Shown here in pieces: positions 10,802-22,141 of a stretch of DNA of 64,000 nt. The stretch lies in contig JAMXBD010000231.1 of assembly GCA_024138025.1 (NCBI GenBank), forward strand, positions 496,001 to 560,000, read 5' to 3'. Each line of letters begins with the position of its first letter. The stretch's first letter is position 1. Made by a program: the position numbers and the translations under genes. Below the pieces are notes generated by a model. That model saw nothing but the letters and a program-made list of their open reading frames with translations. It was not told the DNA's origin and searched no databases. Source of the stretch: Combretum micranthum (lineage: Eukaryota > Streptophyta > Magnoliopsida > Myrtales > Combretaceae).

Positions 10802-12213
10802 TGTAAGCCTCAGAAAATTCTAGTAAATAATTCCAAAATGAACTTAAACAAATCCTAAAAATGACTCCAAATTAAAACCGAACTTTAACTAGTCTAAATC
10901 ATGAACGAATCCAAAAATTTCTTAATCTTTAGAAAATGAGATTCTTTAAAAATAAAATAAGAACTCAACAGTCTTCAAATTCAAAACCACTACGTACGAC
11001 AAATTCTATACGTAACTCTGACTTGTAAAATTGGGTAATAGAGAACCCAAAAACAAATTATTAAAAGTAAATAACGATTAACCATCGAAAATAAAACCCA
11101 ATTCAATAATTCTAAAAAGTTAAGAGATATTAAATACTTACAAAAATAAAAATTTAAAATAAATTTATCAAATTAAATATGTTGTATAAACATAAAACAT
11201 CAGTTTCCAAATTGGCAAAGATCTAAACTAGATCTCGTGCTCTTAGCCCTAGAGGCCAAGGTGTAGTTTAAGTGTGTAGAATAACTCGGAGTAATATAGG
11301 ATATCAAATTGGTAAATTTTTGACCTATTTCGACCCCGTTCGGATACAAACTTTGAAAAGTGTGTCTCGGGCTCGAGATATAAAAAATATACCATTAATA
11401 CCGTTAGACTCATATTTTCATAAGGATTTCTAAAATATCAGTTTTATAATTTTTCGATAACTAGAATTATCTGATTTTGCAATTATATTCATATTTAATT
11501 ACTACCGGTAATTAACTGATCTTTTGTACTATTCATTACTATTCATTGCAAAATTTTATAAAACTCTTATATTTTTAGATAAATATTTATATATCATAGA
11601 AAATTCTATTTTTCTAAAATTTAGTTAGTTTCGGGTTTTTATGAGATCAGTTTCTATTTAAGACCCTATACTAAAAAAAAAATAATTTAATTTAATAATT
11701 GAAAAATATTTGAAAAATAATTTTATTTTCATAAAATATATTTTTTTAATTTTTCGAGTTATAAAAATATCAATTATAGCTCATATTCACGTATTTTGAT
11801 CATACCGGTAACTTATTTGCTAATTCACTAAAACAAATTAATTAATTATTTTATTTTAATTATGAAAAATTTGCTACAAGCCATACCTTTAAGTATGCCT
11901 TTCATACATTACTTTTTTTCAATTCAATCTTTCTACACTTCGTTATATCACTTCATGGCATTTTTTCTCTTCTTTTTGGCTGCCTTGTCTTTTGAAATAC
12001 TCCAAAAAATTAATTAAAATAACCCTCTTTCAAATCAATCTTCAAGAAGCTATACATACCATTAATTACATTACAATTTCAAGTCAAAAGCTAACCAAAT
12101 TCCCTCTCTCTCTTTTATCAAATTCACGCTAGCTATAGGACATCATTGGCTGCACATTTCTTTTCTTCTTATCTTCATTTAATGTGTCTTTAACTCATTC
12201 TATCTCTCTCTCT

Positions 12214-12221
12214 TATTTATA
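12214..12221 (+). promoter_or_regulatory. TATA-like box of level-2 LTR
   Basis: TATTTATA followed by CCTTCAAG and a pyrimidine-rich leader, in the place of the TATAAATA boxes of sister LTRs. Weakened by one change. Confidence 0.45.
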
Positions 12222-12398
12222 CCTTCAAGCCTTTACTATTCCTTATCTTTTTCTCTCTATTTTTCCTCTCTTTTTCTCCTCATTTTCTCTTATTCTTACA
12301 TGAAAACCTTGCTAGCCCTATTTCTTATTTGAGCTCCCACACATATTTCTTCAAAATCCTTTGATAAAACTCTTGTCCAAAGCTTCCATAGATAATAT

Positions 12399-12404
12399 AG
12401 GTAA
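12399..12404 (+). promoter_or_regulatory. Splice-donor-like AGGTAA in level-2 LTR
   Basis: AGGTAA sits after the leader, in the same place as 2365, 15418 and 24193. It is probably a 5' splice site of LTR transcripts (inference). Confidence 0.4.
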
Positions 12405-12687
12405 AGTATAGTGAGAGTTTCATGCATCAAATGACTTTCCATAAGCTTAAAAGCTAAGAATGATGATGATGCCAAAATGAAACACTCCTCTTATCCATGA
12501 GTACTCTCTTATAATATTATTATTTTCTTGTTAAAAGTAGTTATATTTTGTAGATCTAGCTTTTATGTAACTTTGATCATGTTTACGTTTAGATATATGA
12601 GTTTATAGCTTAATACTATGGATTTCTTTTATATTTATGCTCATAAAAAGTGTAGATCTTGGTTTTGAACTCAAACAAAAATGGTAA

Positions 12688-13740
12688 AATCCGTATCTAG
12701 GCAAGACCCATTTTTAAAAACCACTTTTCAAGTGTCAAATTAAATTTTTACTTGTGATAATGAAGGCTTACCGTATATATATTATCAAGACTTCATTTTA
12801 TATGGTTCAAAGATGATTTTCACAGATTATTTTTCATAACAAAACTCTATTTTCGGATCTAGGCCAAGGCATAATTTAAAAACATGTTTTCCAACTTAAA
12901 AATGAAGTTTTTATTCACGATATGGAAGGCTCTTAAGATGGGATATGTAAAGGATGATTTTTCATAAGTTCAGATAGATTTTATCAAAAGATATGTCCAA
13001 AAATAAATTTTGTAAATTCGGATCTCAACCAAGACCAATTTGAAAACCCATTTTCAATACCAAATGAAGGATTTGTTTAAAAAATGAAAAGCTTATGGAT
13101 AGGTATCAATAGGAGATGTTTTTGATAAGTAAATGGTAGATCTACTAGTAGAAATTCTCAAAAATAGGAAGGGATTGCAAAATATGAAATTGAGTTTTAT
13201 CCAAATTTTGTAAATTCGGATGGTTTCAAAACCATGCCTTAAAAAACCCTTTTATCAATTCCAAAACTTGTGTTTTATATGAAAATGAAGAGTTTAGGTC
13301 ATAGATATCATCAAGTAATAATTTTTATAAGTTAAGATGCGATTTGCTAAGAAAAACATGTAGAACAAGGAGTAGAAATAAAATAGGAAAATTTGAGTTG
13401 TTGTCATTTAAGAAATTCATAATAATGAAGTAATGGTATGAAAACCCATATTTTTCAAACTCAAAATAGAAGTTTTATTAAAGAAATGAAGTCATCGGTG
13501 GCTAGGTATGGTTGAGCCTTAATTTTCTAAGTATCAAATGATTTTTACATAAAGGAATCACCACAAAAACAAGTTTTACAAAATTCGGATTTTGGGATGA
13601 ACCAATTTTAAAAACATGTTTACAAAGTGTAAAATGAGTATTTTTATTGAAAAGCAAATGCCTTAGGGAATATAAATAATGAAGGCTTAATTCTAACAAG
13701 AATAATAAATTTTTATCAAGAAATTTTTCTAAAAACAAGT
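12688..13740 (+). repeat. Degenerate tandem repeats (160-200 bp period) within LTR
   Basis: About six diverged units recur at 12688, 12852, 13017, 13215, 13415 and 13585. Each runs roughly ATTCGGAT, a Lys-like A-rich stretch, AAACCCATTTTTCAA, AAAATGAAGTTTTTATT, GAAATGAAGGCTTA, TATCATCAAG and AAACAAGGA. The same unit recurs in the LTR at 23325-27131 but not clearly in the copies at 14608 and 17301. Confidence 0.65.
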
Positions 13741-15304
13741 GGGGATTGTCAAGAATACAAGATTAGCCTTTCTAAGTTGATTTTTCATAAAGTCTTACAA
13801 GGAAAAAGTTTTCAAAAGGTTTTCTTTTATTAAATATCATCAAGAATATGTATATATATATATATATTTATATCTCATGACACATCATTTATGATAGTAA
13901 CTTGTTCATATTGCATGTATACTTACTTTGGATAGTAGAAACTTCATGAACTTCACAAAATCATTTTCTAAATCAGTTTTCGCTATTGTTCTGATATGAT
14001 AAGATCTTTTCGAAGATTCAAAGTTTTTAAAACTTAAATGATATTATAATTAGATATATCTTTCAAATTAGATAGAAACCGATGATGCATCCCATGTGTG
14101 AGCCTAGCCGAGTCGAGTGCTATGAGCCTGGAGGGGGGGCTCGGAGACTAGCAGCGGTTGTGTAGACTTTTAATACCATCCCTAACCCAAATATACGGAG
14201 GGCGTAAATTTGTTCTGTGTATGGGTTCCAGATACCTATACATAATTATCTGCTCATGTGCTTGTTCATGCATAGCATATGGATGATTTATAGCTTGCTT
14301 GTTATGGTACGGAATTAAGGGAATTCTCACTAAGCTAGTGTAGCTTATACCCCAATAGATATTTGAATGAACAGGTTATCTCAAGAATGCTAAGTGGGGA
14401 CTGAGATGGTTGAAGCCAAGTATAACTTCAGGATTCTGGCAGGAAGTAAGAATACTTGAAGATATTAGCTAGGTTTTGTGAAATGTCTTGTAATAGTTTG
14501 TATAGTGAAATCTGTGGATGAATTGTAATTAAAGTATAGTGAATTGTATTTCCTTTACATTGTTACTCAAGTGTATCAATATAAAATGTATCATTCTAAT
14601 GTGTCTCTGTAAACCCCTAATGTTTTGTGACCTAATTAAGCTTAAACCCTAATTACAAAGTCAACCGGAATCCCAAAGTCAACAAAACCCTAGTCTTTTG
14701 CAACTGTTCAAGTCTGGCTTTTCCCGTTTAAGCAACCCTAGGAAAGTTAGTAAGAATTTGGTATGTATAATAGTTCGTAATAACCTGAGAAAGCTTAAAA
14801 ATATCAAATTAGTCAAACCACGATTTGTTTTGAGCATAACCGTACATAGTTCTCGAAAAGCGTGTCCTGAGGCTCATATTAGTAAAAATATTCCGAATAT
14901 ACCGTTAGACTCATAAAAATATAAGGTTTTCAAAAATATCAGTTTCATAATTTTTTTGTAACTAAAAATATCAGATATCGTAATTATATGCGTATTTTCT
15001 TACTATTGGTACTTAAATTGTCATGTCTACTTTACATTACACTATTTGCTACTATTACACACTATTCATCTATCTCTACTTTTTTACAACCTACTCTTAC
15101 AACCCATACCTCTTTTCTTACAAATTTTCATTTCCAATACAACTTCACATCTTTCATATCTTACTTTTCATTAACAAAAATAAAAAAATAAAATAAAATT
15201 CACTCCCTCACACACACTTAAGTAGCGCCAGCCCTCTCTTTTTCTCCTTCATTTGTTTTTTTTTTCATTTATTTAATTAACATAATTTTACTCCCACATT
15301 TTCC

Positions 15305-15312
15305 TATAAATA
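15305..15312 (+). promoter_or_regulatory. TATA box of level-3 LTR
   Basis: TATAAATA followed by CCCCATCTTCC, then a pyrimidine-rich leader; the same layout as 18009. Confidence 0.65.
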
Positions 15313-15417
15313 CCCCATCTTCCTTCCACTTCTTTCATAACTTCCATACACTAAAATTACTCTCCAAAAATCTCTCCATAAACTCTCTCAAGTTTCTATA
15401 GTTTCTACTTCTTCTCT

Positions 15418-15423
15418 AGGTAA
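15418..15423 (+). promoter_or_regulatory. Splice-donor-like AGGTAA in level-3 LTR
   Basis: AGGTAA lies 106 bp after the TATA box, after TTCTTCTCT. It could pair with the acceptor-like TTGTTTAG at about 16734. Confidence 0.45.
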
Positions 15424-16726
15424 TATTTTAGCTTTCTAAAGTGTTCATTTACTTAGTATGAGCTTAGTATGCGTTTTCTAAACCATAAAGGTTAAAGAAA
15501 GCAACAATAAGTTCATACTTTGTTTTTGTTCATGGATCTAATTTCTTTATGTTACTTTATATATATGTTACTAAATAAATCTATGTAGCTATATATATAT
15601 ATATATATATCTTTTAGAGCATATAAGCTCATTTGTTTTGCAATTTATTTACTACCTTGCAATTTATTTACTTTCATGTTGTTTTTAAGACTAATCTTTC
15701 TAGTCTTAGACTTGTCCTCATCAAGTCAAAACATTTTCTTTTTCTTTGTGGACTAGTCTATTCTTAGTCCTGGGATACATTGATGAAGCTAAGGTTTCAA
15801 TACTTGATTTATTTCTTTACTAGCTTATTTCATTAGGTTATTATGTTTCTTATATTTTCATAACTTTATGATTCATATTCATGCATGAACATAATGATTT
15901 TTGTCTCAACAAGATAAATGAAGAAGAATTTTCTTAAAATAGAGATTCTTTTCTAAAAATAAAAGAAGGAAATAATTTTTCATAAAACTAAGGATTTATC
16001 TTAACAAACTTTTTTTTAAGAAATCTAGAGGAGTTCATAGAATTTTACAAATATACATGACATAGAAGGAAACTTTTTGAGTAAACAAAAGTCTTACTGA
16101 AACTTAACTTTTTCATCAAGTACTAGAAGTTCATTTCATGAAAAATGAAATAATCTCAAGAAACAAGGAAATTATTTCTATAAATATAGAATTGTTATTA
16201 GAAACTAAGAAATAAAATTATTATTTGAAAAGACTAAGAAAATGAAACTTACTCATTTAACATGACTTGAACAAGAGGAATTTTTCAAGAGTTTCATTTT
16301 CCTTAAGACTTTACTTTTACAAAATATATAGTTTGAGACAACTTCATTAACTTCATACATTTGATATGAGTCAACAAATATATGTATATACATTTCAAAA
16401 GTTTTGCAAATTATTATAATATCCATCTCTTCAAGTGAGCTTTTGTTAAAAGAGGGAATTCAAGTTTGTGAAAATTCGTGGTGAATCTGGTCACCACTTT
16501 TTCGGAATCCAAACAACTTATTTTGATAAAAAAGTTTTAGAAATAGCTAGATCTTTTCGAGTAAGTAGAAAACGGTATATAATATGCGAAGTTCTAAGTT
16601 AAAATGAGCAAGTTATGACCATTTTAAATTGGAATTTCCTCCAATCTGATTTCACTGCGATTTTAAGATAGATTTAGAGTTTCAAGAATGGAAATTCTAT
16701 GAAAGACTCATTGTGGGTATTTCATC

Positions 16727-16734
16727 TTGTTTAG
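16727..16734 (+). promoter_or_regulatory. Splice-acceptor-like site in level-3 LTR
   Basis: CATCTTGTTTAG is followed by an exon-like GTGAAGGAGG and GAAGACTACTTCGAT. The same arrangement occurs at 19814 and 25977 in sister LTRs. Confidence 0.45.
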
Positions 16735-18008
16735 GTGAAGGAGGAACCGAGATCCCTTTCCTAGAAGACTACTTCGATTAGGAGCTACCGACATGGAGTG
16801 AGTTAATCCTTACAAAGTTACATTTCCTTGGTTGTGCTTGTAAGTAGTAGCACTAGAAAATAAGGAAAAGATAAATGAACAAATATTGTGTGATTGAGAT
16901 TTATGATTGGTTGAATATAAGTTAAGAATATTGAAAGAGAAATTGATAAATAAATTGTGATTCTTGCATTGATATGATGAACATTGTTTGATCGCCTATA
17001 ACTTGAACTCAATATTTACTGGTTAAACTTAAATTGAAAATGATTCATGTATATCATATTTGTGGGTCACATTTATTTCACTACTATTCTTCGTGTGGGG
17101 AAACAAGGAAGTTGTAGTGGTGGCTAGTAAGAGCCGGAAGTCTACATGGGCTAGTAGGAGCCGGAAAGTCTACATGGGCTAATAGGAGCCGGAAAGTCTA
17201 CTGGGCGAGCAGGAGTTAGCAAATCTGCAAGTATTGATGGTCGTATGGGCCTATAACCTCCCAACCCCTGACATGGATGGCGTAAAATCCATGCTACATG
17301 TGTAAGCCCCTAGATTTTTTTTATAATATAAACAAACCCTAAGAACCGGAAGTCAAAACGAAACCCTAAAGTTAACCTAATTATGTTATCAGTCTAGTGA
17401 ATCTAGATCGACAATCCCGTGTTCTTAAACCCTAAAAAACGAAATTGAGATAATTGTGGTATACAATTCGTAATAATATAGGAAAGCTTAAAAATATCAA
17501 ATTCGTAATTTTCAAGTGGCCTTCGATTCAAACGAGATCAGTTTTCGAAAACCGTGCCCCGGAGCACCAGATAGTAAAAATATTCCGACAACACCAATAG
17601 ATTCGTAAAAATATAAGGTTTTCAAAAATATCAGTTTTAGAATTTTTCAATAACTAAAAATATCAGATATATGTCGTTTACGCGTATTTTCTTTACTACC
17701 GGTATTTTAATTGTCTAGTCTACTATTCATAGTACTTTTCTACTATTCATTACTATTCACCTATCTCTACTTTTTCTTACACTCTATTCTTACACACTAC
17801 CATAGCTATACCTTACAATTTACCTTCTCCATACAACTTTAATCACATCACACTTTACACATTACTTCTTTTATTACAAAACAAATAAAACAAATCAATT
17901 CTCCCCCTCCTACACAAGCAAACCGGTGGCTCCTCTCTCCTCTTCCATCACAATTTATTTTCTTTTTTCATTTTAATTTAATTACATCTAATTTCTACTC
18001 CAAAAATG

Positions 18009-18016
18009 TATAAATA
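18009..18016 (+). promoter_or_regulatory. TATA box of level-4 LTR
   Basis: TATAAATA followed by CCCCCTTCCTC and a leader rich in CTCTCT, matching the level-3 copy. Confidence 0.65.
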
Positions 18017-19805
18017 CCCCCTTCCTCTTTCATTCTTTCACACAACATAATTCATACTAAAACCCTCTCAAAATCACTCCACAAAACCTCTCTCTCAAAA
18101 TCTCTCTCAAGTTCTCTCTTTTCTTTAGGAAACCCATTCCACATTTACTACAACCCATTCTTTTCTTCTTCAACAAATACATAACCTTAAGTAAAAGTTT
18201 CTTTCCTATACTCATCATGTTCATACAACTTAACATGAGTTTAGTATGTGTTTCTTAGACTCATGAGAGTTAAAGAAGCAACAATTTATTCATGTTTTGT
18301 TTTTGTTCATGTTTCTATTCTTTTCTTTATGTTATTATGTTGTTATTGTTATTATTATTTGTTCTAACCTAACTTATATAAAGTATTATGTATATTATGT
18401 ATATATATTAATTTAGAGCATATAAGCTCATTTGTTATTTATTTACTTTCAAGTTATGCAATTTATTTAGTTCATGATGTTATTAAGACTAGTCTTTCTA
18501 GTCTTAAACTTGTCCATATCAAGTCAAAACAATTTTCTTTCTTTGCTTTTCTTTTCTTTTCTTTTGAGGACTAGTCTATTCTTAGTCTCGGGATACCTTG
18601 ATGAAGCTAAAGTTCCTAATACTTGACTTTACTTTTATGCTCTTATATAATTTTATTATGTTGTTTTTATTATATTTCTCATAGTTACATATTCTCGTTC
18701 ATGCATGAACATGTTGTTCTTGTCTCAACCATAATGAAAATGAGTTTTCTTAAGTAATAAAATAAGAACTCTCTGTAAAAAATAAATTTTGTCACATAAG
18801 ACATTATTTTTCCATAAAGACTTAAAGTTTTGTCTTAATAAATACTTTCTAAAATTAGATAAGTTTAAGTTCAAGTTTTAGTAATAATACTATATGGCAT
18901 TTTATCAATGAAAATAAAGTTATCAAACTCTCTTTTAAACCAATGAAATAAAGAAAAATTCTTTAAACTTAATTCTTTGTTTGAACAAAGGTTTTCTTAA
19001 ACTCATATGTAAAGTTTTCATCAACATATTAAGATTTAGATAATTTTTACAAAAATATTAAAGAATAACCTTTCTAATGATAAGATTTACTTAGGAAATA
19101 AAAATAATAAAATAACTTATAAAATTATTGATATTATTCTTTTGAAGTGGGTCTAACTTTAGAAAAACTTTAAAACTTATAACCATGAAATATTTAGAAA
19201 AGCTATGTTTTCTAAACCACTAGAAATAAATTTATGGGAATTTTAAAAGATTAAAATTTCTTTTGAAAATGTAATTATTCTCAAGGTTAAGAAATGGATT
19301 TAAAAGAAGGAAATACTTACTAATAAAATTTTCCAAACAAAAATTAGAAAGGAGATTTTCAAAGTCTTAACTTTTCTCACTTTTAAGACATTTTGTTTTA
19401 CAAAATCATTGTTGAGACAACACCACTAAATTCATGCATATGGTTTGAGTATATATATAAGTATTCAAGGGATTTTTCAACCATACAATATATCTATATT
19501 TGTGTACAAGAGTCCTTGAATGAAGAAAGTTTGAAAACTCAAGTTTTGAAATTAGAATTTTTGCACCAAATCTGTACGTTACTTTTCCAAGACCCAAATA
19601 ACTTGAGAAAAATAACCTTAGAAATAGATATATCTTTTCGAGTAGGTAGAAATCAGTATATAATATGCGAAATTCTGAGTTAAAATGAGCAAGTTATGAC
19701 CATTTTAATTTGGAATTTCCATTTCATATGATTTTTACGAATTTACTAAGGTAAAATTATAGAATTTGAATAGATCTTGGATGAAATACTCAAGTTAGGT
19801 ATTTC

Positions 19806-19815
19806 TTTTGTTTAG
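19806..19815 (+). promoter_or_regulatory. Splice-acceptor-like site in level-4 LTR
   Basis: CTTTTGTTTAG is followed by GTGTCGAGGATCAAGG and CCCGAGGATTACTTCGAC, conserved with 16734 and 25977. Confidence 0.45.
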
Positions 19816-21713
19816 GTGTCGAGGATCAAGGTCTTGTCTTCCCGAGGATTACTTCGACTCCTAGATGACTATGGACGAGTGAGATTCCTTTACACTTATG
19901 TATTCGCGCATGTGCTTGTAGAATAGAGCACTAGATATTAGGAAAAGATAAAATTGATATGCATGTGGGATATCATGAGAATTATGTATGTGAATCGTTG
20001 TGTGCGACCAATGAACAATAAGTATATTGGAACCGATTTGTGATTGATATAAATGTTTCTATGTATGTATTGTTATGAGTGCAAATATTGCTTGATCGCT
20101 TTAAATGATTTAATGTCATATCGGAATCCCCATATAATAAATTGCTCATGCATATCACTTAGAATATCATTTTGAAATTTTCCTACTACTCCTCAGTGTG
20201 AGACTGGAAAGGTAAGCTGCCTTGCTACAACCTTGAGAGTTAGGACGTTCGAGGAATACGATCTCAAGTTGTAGCCAAGCCGGATCGATTGCTTTGGGTA
20301 AGGAAGGCCCGGGGACTAGTAGTACGGTTCGTTGGAACCTCAAGACGCGCGTAACTTTAAGGAGGTCGTTTGGGACCCAGTTCAAAGCATTCCCTAACCA
20401 CCGATGGAAGGGTAAATCCATCACACATATGAAACCGGATAGTCGTATGTAATGTTTGATCATATGGCTGTTGCATTTCATATGCTTGATTAATAAACTT
20501 GGTTGATTACTTGTTATGAGTACTTTTGCGTAAGGAATATCTCACTAAGCTAGTTATGCTTATACTCCTATAGACTTTTGACTTTGCAGGATTATCTTTT
20601 TGCACCAGAGACCATCTTGATTCCCCGAGTAGAATCTTTATTTTGGGGAGCTTTTGGAAGAATTCTGTTTTGAAGTCTAAGAATAGATTTCTTCAAAAAC
20701 CTTCTAGCTTTAGTTATTTTATCTTTATTAGAACCATGTTGTTATTATCGGGGGAATGCCCCTTAGAAGTTGTAAAGACTTTATGTTTCTATGAATTATA
20801 TTAAGTGTTATTTTGTATGTTCCGCTGCCAATATCTTAAAATGCATTACTTCACTAGTCTCCCTTTGATGTGAATGTACACCTTGTACTAATATGGAAAC
20901 TTTTGAGTGACTGAGGTAGTTATTCTTAAGTTTTAATATTGCGTACGGCGGGTTGTCACATTTAGGGTACCTGTTGGGGCGTGACAACACGTGGTTTCCG
21001 GTTAATTTTATGTATTTTGTTTGCTCACGTGTTTGGTGCATTTTCATATGAGTGTTTAAATACTTGTTTGATTTATGGAAATGTCTTATAGATGGGAATT
21101 ATCTCACTAAGCTAGATTTGCTTATACCTCTATAGCTTTTTATTATAGTATGATTATCTTTGGTTGGCACCGAGGAGCCCCATATGCCAGGTATGAGCCA
21201 AAGCCACTGGGAGTTTTTGGGAGAAGTTATATGTATTTAGTTTTGAACATAGACTTCTAAGAAAATCTCTATAGTAGGCTTATGCTATAGTTATGATTAC
21301 CTTGTTAATAGTTTAGTTGAATCAAGACTATTTGAGACGGGGGAATGCCGCTAAGATGATGTAAGAGTTTGTTATCCAAATGAATATTCCATGTTTGTTT
21401 ATATATGTTCTTGCATGCTTTTATTATCTACTTAAATGTAATACCCCTATGAGTCTTACTATCTTGGAAGCAAGCCTTGCATGTAATATGGAAGCTCCTG
21501 CATGACTAAGGTTGTCATTCACTAGCTTAATATTATATGCGGTAAACTGCCACGTTTACGGTACCTTCTGAAGCGTAGCAGTCTCCTCCATGTGTTAGAC
21601 GCCTTGTACATAGTATGGAAGCCTTTGTGTGACTGAGGCGGTCATTCCTAGGCTTTAATATTATGTACGGTAGACTGCCACGTTTAGGGTACCATTCGAG
21701 GCATGACGATAGC

Positions 21714-22136
21714 TATTTGCTGTTGTATACTTACCTTTAGTTGAAGCCACCTGGGCCTTGTACCCAGGTACACACCACCCAACCCCCCCTCTTTTTGGTT
21801 AAGAAGTTTTTTGATGAAGTCCAACACTTGTGTAGGTGTAGACTTCTAGGGAAAACTTCTTGTATACAATATAGTTTTGTTATTGTACTTTTGGTTGGGA
21901 ATGCTCCTAAGATCCTTGGAAGACCTTGTATTTATGAATTAATATAATGATTTCCATTTCTTAATTATTACTGTATCTCTTAAGCTTCATATTTCAAAGT
22001 ATGGTTCACTAAAATTGTAAGAGCATACCTTACATTTAAATTATAAGCTTTTGGGAATGACTAAAGTTATCATACTTAAGCTTCAATATTGAATGTGGTG
22101 AACTGTTGCTTTTAGGGCACCGTTTGAGGTGTGACA
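21714..22136 (+). mobile_element. 3' LTR of element A, terminal segment
   Basis: Continues the LTR tail after the level-2 insertion. It matches the sister tail at 26700-27131 (GAAGTCC, GGGAATGC, AAGTATGGTTC, GGTGAACTGTT) and ends TTTGAGGTGTGACA. This is the outer right end of element A. Confidence 0.75.
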
Positions 22137-22141
22137 ACAAC

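Larger units (their letters stand above)
17301..20986 (+). mobile_element. Solo LTR, nest level 4 (youngest, uninterrupted)
   Basis: It starts TGTAAGCCCCTAGATTTT and ends GGGGCGTGACA, 3686 bp. The flanks are ACATG (17296-17300) and ACACG (20987-20991), a target duplication with one transition. Removing it restores the level-3 LTR tail (GCTCACGTGTTTG and onward). It has the TATA box at 18009, a donor position reading AGGAAA instead of AGGTAA (18127), and an acceptor-like TTTTGTTTAG at 19815. It is the most complete family LTR in the stack and is useful as a reference. Confidence 0.88.
14608..21580 (+). mobile_element. Solo LTR, nest level 3 (contains level 4)
   Basis: It starts TGTAAACCCCTAATG and ends AAGCGTAGCA. 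GTCTC is present at 14603-14607 and 21581-21585, a perfect target duplication. Its own sequence is 14608-17300 plus 20992-21580, about 3.28 kb. Removing it restores a continuous tail of the level-2 LTR. It has a TATA box (15305), donor-like site (15418) and acceptor-like site (16733). No coding region is inside. It belongs to the subfamily without the large tandem repeats. Confidence 0.88.
10802..21708 (+). mobile_element. Solo LTR, nest level 2 (contains two further solo LTRs)
   Basis: It starts TGTAAGCCTCAG and ends GGCATGACG (family end GCGTGACA, last base changed). ATAGC flanks both ends (10797-10801 and 21709-21713). Its own sequence is 10802-14607 plus 21586-21708, about 3.9 kb; the rest is the level-3 insertion. 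It belongs to the subfamily with internal tandem repeats (12688-13740). It has an extra block near 11530-11815 that partly repeats 11450-11520, and appears to have lost the acceptor region after 14080. No gag or pol lies inside. Confidence 0.85.
1629..22136 (+). mobile_element. Composite decayed Ty3/gypsy chromovirus (element A) with nested insertions
   Basis: This is one element: a truncated 5' LTR (1629 to about 3060), a pol pseudogene (about 3085-5795 and 7813-8004), a polypurine tract (about 8005-8018) and a 3' LTR starting at 8019 and ending at 22136. The 3' LTR is broken up by a copia fragment and a three-deep stack of solo LTRs. The two LTRs share the same order of motifs. Flanking pentamers are ACGAT (1624-1628) and ACAAC (22137-22141), which fit a decayed ACGAC target duplication through one C-to-T and one G-to-A change. 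The C-terminal chromodomain makes it a chromovirus. The long LTRs, about 3.3-3.9 kb in the fuller solo copies, fit the Tekay/Del lineage. Gag and protease are missing. The clade name is inference. Confidence 0.8.

Noticed and set aside
10520..10858. 112-codon plus-strand reading frame
   Set aside because: It crosses three unrelated pieces: the copia LTR end, the element A LTR segment and the start of the level-2 LTR.
12688..13740. Possible CRISPR-like or satellite array
   Set aside because: Units are long, diverged and without spacers; plant context and LTR position explain them as internal LTR repeats.
19393..19683. 96-codon plus-strand frame
   Set aside because: Inside the level-4 solo LTR, partly over the conserved block; sister LTRs do not keep the frame open.
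20167..20481. 104-codon minus-strand frame
   Set aside because: Antisense reading in the tail of the level-4 LTR; no conservation of the frame in other copies.
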